This document shows positions 34,074 to 37,696 of a stretch of DNA of 37,696 bases, one piece after another. Where the stretch lies: contig CALIFY010000040.1 in the NCBI GenBank assembly GCA_938021675.1, positions 1 to 37,696 of the forward strand, written 5' to 3'. Position 1 is the stretch's first letter. The number at the start of each line of letters is the position of its first letter. The DNA comes from an uncultured Acidimicrobiales bacterium. Its GTDB lineage: Bacteria > Actinomycetota > Acidimicrobiia > Acidimicrobiales > SZUA-35. The position numbers were made by a program, and so were the translations under genes. The notes below the pieces were generated by a model, which did not search any database, was not told the DNA's origin, and worked only from the letters and a program-made list of their open reading frames with translations.

Positions 34074-35186
34074 GTGGCAGACATCGATATTGGATTGGGT
34101 AAATCAGCTCGACGAGCGTACGATCTCGACGAACTGGTACTCCTGCCCGGACGTCGCACCCGCGACGCCGCATTAGTCGATCTGTCGTGGCAGATCGATG
34201 CTTACCGCATGGAGTTGCCGTTTTTGGCCTCGGCCATGGATTCGGTGGTGAGCCCTGCGGTGGCCATCCAGATCGGGCAGCTCGGCGGCCTTGCCGTGCT
34301 CGACCTCGAAGGCCTGTGGACTCGCCATGAGGACGCTGATGCGGTCCTCGCCGAGTTGGCTGGTCTCGATGGCGATGACGCGTTGCCTCGGATGCGGGAG
34401 CTGTACGCCGCCCCAATCCTTCCCGATCTCATAACCAAGCGGATCACCGAGATTCAAGAAGGCGGCATGATCGCCGCCGGCGCGGTGTCACCCAAACACG
34501 CCCTCGGCCTGTCGGAACATCTGATGGCGGCCGAACTCGACCTTCTGGTCATTCGAGGTTCGGTCATCTCGGCCGAACATGTGTCCGATGGCGACAGTGT
34601 GAACCTGAAAGAGTTTGTCCGGGAGCTGCATACCCCGGTCATCGTTGGCGGCTGTGCCAGCTATCAGAACGCGCTTCACCTTATGCGCACCGGCGCTGCC
34701 GGCGTGCTGGTTGGCGTCGATGGCGGCAGCACGGCGACGGCCGGCCAGGTCATCGGTGTCGGATCTGGGATGGCAACCGCTATCGCCGATGTGCGGGCGG
34801 CCCGTATGCGTCACCTCGACGAGACCGGCGTCTATGTTCACGTGATCGCCGATGGTGGGTTCGGCTCTGGCGGTCAGATCGCTAAGGCCATTGCTTGTGG
34901 CGCCGATGGCGTGGTGCTCGGCTCGGCGTTGGCCGCTGCCTCCGAAGCGCCGGGTCGAGGTTGGCATTGGGGTAACTCGGTTATCCACCCGACGTTGCCG
35001 CAGGGGCACCGCATCCCGGTGGAGCAGGTCGGATCGCTGGAGCAGTTGCTCACCGGTCCGGCCGAGGCTGCCGATGGCCGGCTGAATCTGTTCGGTGCGC
35101 TCCGGCAAGCCATGTCGACTCTGGGCTATCAGAACGTCAAGGAACTTCAGAAGGCCGATCTTCTTATCCGTACGGCGCCTTCATAA
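34074..35186 (+). CDS. guaB3: GuaB3 family IMP dehydrogenase-related protein
   Basis: A TIM-barrel protein of 370 residues, shorter than true IMP dehydrogenase and lacking the CBS pair. GTG 34074 with GGAGG four bases upstream gives the family N-terminus ([20 protein letters not shown]), then LPGRRTRD and [15 protein letters not shown]. The position of the catalytic Cys loop of IMPDH (GPGSICTTR) reads DGGSTATAG, so the Cys is absent. [20 protein letters not shown] follows. The family accompanies guaB in actinobacteria and its reaction is not settled. TAACCT at 34043-34048 could be its -10 box. The stop overlaps guaA by one base (TAATG). guaB itself is not in the window. Confidence 0.9.
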   Translation: MADIDIGLGKSARRAYDLDELVLLPGRRTRDAALVDLSWQIDAYRMELPFLASAMDSVVSPAVAIQIGQLGGLAVLDLEGLWTRHEDADAVLAELAGLDGDDALPRMRELYAAPILPDLITKRITEIQEGGMIAAGAVSPKHALGLSEHLMAAELDLLVIRGSVISAEHVSDGDSVNLKEFVRELHTPVIVGGCASYQNALHLMRTGAAGVLVGVDGGSTATAGQVIGVGSGMATAIADVRAARMRHLDETGVYVHVIADGGFGSGGQIAKAIACGADGVVLGSALAAASEAPGRGWHWGNSVIHPTLPQGHRIPVEQVGSLEQLLTGPAEAADGRLNLFGALRQAMSTLGYQNVKELQKADLLIRTAPS

Positions 35187-36763
35187 TGCCCGCCGAGGCA
35201 GTGTCGTTGTCCTCGGTTGCTGCGCCGAATCAGGTGGTATTTGTCGTTGACTTTGGGGCGCAATACGCCCAGCTCATCGCCAGGCGGGTTCGCGAGCTCA
35301 ACGTCTATTCCGAGATTGTCCCTCATACGCTCACCGCCGATGACGTTGAGCAGCGCCAACCGGCGGCCATCATCTTGTCCGGTGGCCCGGCCAGCGTTCA
35401 CGTCGACGGCGCCCCTCGGCTCGACCCGGGTATTTTCGATGCTGGGGTACCGATTCTTGGCATCTGTTATGGCGCTCAGCTGATCGCCCAGCAGCTCGGT
35501 GGTACGGTTGGCCGCAACGATCAGGGGGAGTACGGACGGACTACTTTCTCCGCTTCCGCTGATCGCACCGCTTCGCTGCTCGGTTCTGATGTGCCGTCAT
35601 CGCAGACGGTCTGGATGAGCCACTTCGACGGGATCACCGAGGTTCCGTCGGGGTTTGTGAGCGGTGGTTCGACGCCGAACGCGCCGGTGGCCATTCTTGA
35701 GTGCGATGAGCGTCGCATCTGGGGCGTGCAGTATCACCCTGAGGTGGTTCATACCCCCCACGGAACCGATTTGCTTCGCCGGTTCTTGTATGAGCTGGCC
35801 GGTTGCACCCCGACGTGGACGATGAACTCGATCATCGACACGTCGGTCGATGCCATCCGAGCGCAGGTCGGACCGGGTCGGGCCATTTGCGGGTTGTCTG
35901 GTGGCGTCGATTCGGCTGTCGCCGCGGCGTTGGTTCACAAGGCGATCGGTCATCGTTTGACCTGTGTCTACGTCGACACGGGACTCATGCGAAAAGGGGA
36001 GTCCGACCAGGTGGTCGAGACGTTCCAGCGTTCGCAGGGCATCGAGTTGATTCACGTGCGGGCCGGCGATCGGTTCTTTGATCGCCTCGTCGGGGTGAGC
36101 GAGCCAGAGACGAAACGGAAGACGATCGGCGAGTTGTTCATCCGGGTCTTCGAGGAGGCGTCGGGCGGGATTGAAGACGCCGACTTTTTGGTTCAGGGCA
36201 CGCTGTATCCAGATGTGATCGAGTCGGGCACGGCCGATGCGGCCAAAATTAAGAGCCATCACAATGTGGGTGGTCTGCCGGACGACTTGAAGTTTAAGTT
36301 GGTCGAACCGCTCCGCAATCTGTTTAAGGATGAAGTTCGCCGGGTCGGTTCCGAGCTTGGTCTTCCCGATGAGATCGTGTGGCGTCAGCCGTTCCCCGGT
36401 CCGGGCTTAGGGGTCCGGATTATTGGTGAGGTAACCCGGGAGCGGGTGGCGATGCTGCAGGAAGCTGACGCCATTGTGCGAGCTGAGATCGCCGAAGCGG
36501 GGCTGGAGCGTGAGATTTGGCAGGCCTTCGCCGTGTTGGCTGACATCAAGTCGGTCGGGGTGATGGGCGATGAGCGTACCTATGCTCATCCGATCATCAT
36601 CAGGGCGGTGACTAGCGACGATGCGATGACCGCCGATTGGGCTCGTCTGCCGTATGAACTGCTGGAAACCATGTCGAATCGGATAATCAACGAAGTGGAT
36701 GGCGTCAATCGGGTGGCCTACGACATCACATCGAAGCCCCCTGGCACGATCGAGTGGGAGTAG
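35186..36763 (+). CDS. guaA: GMP synthase (glutamine-hydrolysing)
   Basis: GuaA aminates XMP to GMP. The 525 residues have the standard arrangement: class I glutaminase at about 15-205 with [18 protein letters not shown], nucleophile Cys94 in [11 protein letters not shown] and the His184/Glu186 pair in [11 protein letters not shown]-pyrophosphatase with the P-loop [17 protein letters not shown] near residue 237; and the dimerisation domain ending [12 protein letters not shown], the invariant C-terminus. [12 protein letters not shown] and [14 protein letters not shown] are XMP-site segments. It overlaps guaB3 by one base and the following lipoprotein gene by ten, so the three form an operon. 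Confidence 0.98.
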   Translation: MPAEAVSLSSVAAPNQVVFVVDFGAQYAQLIARRVRELNVYSEIVPHTLTADDVEQRQPAAIILSGGPASVHVDGAPRLDPGIFDAGVPILGICYGAQLIAQQLGGTVGRNDQGEYGRTTFSASADRTASLLGSDVPSSQTVWMSHFDGITEVPSGFVSGGSTPNAPVAILECDERRIWGVQYHPEVVHTPHGTDLLRRFLYELAGCTPTWTMNSIIDTSVDAIRAQVGPGRAICGLSGGVDSAVAAALVHKAIGHRLTCVYVDTGLMRKGESDQVVETFQRSQGIELIHVRAGDRFFDRLVGVSEPETKRKTIGELFIRVFEEASGGIEDADFLVQGTLYPDVIESGTADAAKIKSHHNVGGLPDDLKFKLVEPLRNLFKDEVRRVGSELGLPDEIVWRQPFPGPGLGVRIIGEVTRERVAMLQEADAIVRAEIAEAGLEREIWQAFAVLADIKSVGVMGDERTYAHPIIIRAVTSDDAMTADWARLPYELLETMSNRIINEVDGVNRVAYDITSKPPGTIEWE

Positions 36764-37581
36764 GGGCCCGTCTCCTGGTAGTGGTACTCGGCGGGTTTGC
36801 CGGGATGCTGGTCAGCTGCACGAACCCAGAATCTGATAGTTCGGCGAACCCAGAATCAACCTCGGAAACATCAGTGGTGGCGGTGGCGTCTAACCGGTCT
36901 AATACTTCTTCCAGTTCTAATACTTCTTCCAGTTCTTCCACGTCGGCGGCGGTGGTTGAGCGGGTTGATGGGGGCGGTGCGCCGGTTGATGGCGGGCTGT
37001 GGATCGGGGTGGCGACCATGGATGAAACGATGGTCGAGTTGACCTGGGATGGTGGCGAACCGGGCGCGGCCTATCGTTTGTATCGAGTGGAGACGATCGG
37101 CTCCGATATCGGTGCTGCGGCGGCCACTCCCGACAATTTGGTCTACTCCGGTTCGGGATCGGGGTTCGTCGATTCCGATGTTGTGGCCGACACGTTCTAT
37201 ACGTATTTGCTGACCCCTGACGATGCTGACGCAGTTCCTGATCTGGAGACTGAGCCTCGGTGGACATCGGCGTTGACTACCACCGATACCACGCCACCGA
37301 CAGACGTTACTGGGCTCACTGCGGAGCGAACCGAGGATGGAGTGTTACTCCGCTGGGATCGGTCGTCGGATGATGTCGAGTTTGCCGCTTATGCGGTGTT
37401 TCTGGTTGAAGATAATCTCGATGATTTGACCTACATTGGCGGTGGGGCGGATGAGGCGCAGACCTCTTTTCTTGATTCCGATCCGGTGGACGGCTCGGTG
37501 ACCTACGCGGTTCAGGCCGTCGATTTTCACGAAAACCGTTCGCCTCCGGCCGTGGTCACCGTGTCGGCGGCCAATTCGTGA
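36754..37581 (+). CDS. lipoprotein with two fibronectin type III-like domains
   Basis: A 275-residue lipoprotein from GTG 36754, which overlaps the guaA stop. The signal is [18 protein letters not shown] with lipobox LVSC. A Ser/Thr/Asn-rich linker (about 22-70) contains an 18-base tandem repeat. Two FN3-like domains follow, about 80-165 ([36 protein letters not shown]) and about 178-272 ([20 protein letters not shown], ... [20 protein letters not shown]). The Trp, Tyr and YAVQAVD positions fit FN3. It probably binds carbohydrate or protein on the cell surface; no catalytic domain is present. Its place after guaA looks coincidental. Confidence 0.88.
   Translation: MGVGARLLVVVLGGFAGMLVSCTNPESDSSANPESTSETSVVAVASNRSNTSSSSNTSSSSSTSAAVVERVDGGGAPVDGGLWIGVATMDETMVELTWDGGEPGAAYRLYRVETIGSDIGAAAATPDNLVYSGSGSGFVDSDVVADTFYTYLLTPDDADAVPDLETEPRWTSALTTTDTTPPTDVTGLTAERTEDGVLLRWDRSSDDVEFAAYAVFLVEDNLDDLTYIGGGADEAQTSFLDSDPVDGSVTYAVQAVDFHENRSPPAVVTVSAANS
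36898..36933. repeat. 18-bp exact tandem repeat in the FN3 lipoprotein
   Basis: TCTAATACTTCTTCCAGT occurs twice in a row, exactly, in frame, encoding the Ser/Asn/Thr linker. The AT-rich codons are unlike those of neighbouring genes. Confidence 0.95.
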
Positions 37582-37696
37582 CCCTCAGGTCGTAGTTGTT
37601 TCTTTGGCTGGACAGGGCATTGTTTCGGTCTCTATTGTCTCGGTTGATTGTCATGGTTGTCGAGGTAGCTGTCAGAGAGCGGCATCGTGAGGCCGA
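37582..37696. other. window end, no gene seen
   Basis: The last 115 bases contain no recognisable gene start, hairpin or promoter box that I can support. Confidence 0.4.

Overview
The window is high-GC actinobacterial chromosome. The order of the recognised genes, truA-rplM-rpsI-glmM-glmS-acpS-nnr, then tsaE-tsaB-rimI-tsaD-groES-groEL, then guaB3-guaA, follows from memory the order of the Mycobacterium tuberculosis Rv3443c-Rv3396c block. The unusual glmS, the frequent leaderless start signals and the many unfamiliar lipoproteins suggest a deep actinobacterial lineage such as Acidimicrobiia. That assignment is inference; there is no rRNA or tRNA in the window to fix it.

Layout. Positions 1-1100 are lower in GC and accessory-looking: the start of a CpnT/WXG100-like secreted-toxin N-domain runs off the left edge on the minus strand, followed by weak or decayed ORFs. 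Positions 1104-5773 form an envelope region: a membrane-anchored LGFP-repeat protein, a small secreted protein whose frame is broken by one base, and a three-gene unit of lipoprotein, single-pass protein and paralogous lipoprotein. Positions 5866-18596 are core metabolism and translation: truA, rplM, rpsI, glmM, a small protein with an alpha/beta hydrolase (minus strand), a giant 1152-residue GlmS, acpS, a hypothetical gene, bifunctional nnr, a tRNA-queuosine mannosyltransferase-like glycosyltransferase and a P1-family peptidase. Positions 18635-20934 carry two PLP enzymes on the minus strand. Positions 21036-23870 are the overlapping t6A tRNA-modification operon tsaE-tsaB-rimI-tsaD. Positions 23899-28997 hold a sigma-like regulator and a lipoprotein around a helically phased repeat array, a HAD hydrolase, and a pair of bacterial PH-domain membrane proteins. 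Positions 29071-31059 are groESL under a perfect CIRCE operator. Positions 31259-37581 contain a wHTH/DUF2087 regulator, a hypothetical protein, a 54-residue protein overlapping a YcaQ-type DNA glycosylase, guaB3, guaA and an FN3 lipoprotein.

Functionally, glmM and glmS supply UDP-GlcNAc precursors for the wall, rplM/rpsI/truA/tsa/QTMAN-like serve ribosomes and tRNA modification, and guaB3/guaA serve GMP supply. The most unusual items are the GlmS with a ~145-residue insertion and ~300-residue C-terminal extension, the 42-bp higher-order repeat array between the sigma-like gene and the lipoprotein, the frame-broken secreted protein, the paralogous lipoprotein unit, and a recurrent TANNNT box 6-7 nt before start codons that marks many genes here as probably leaderless.
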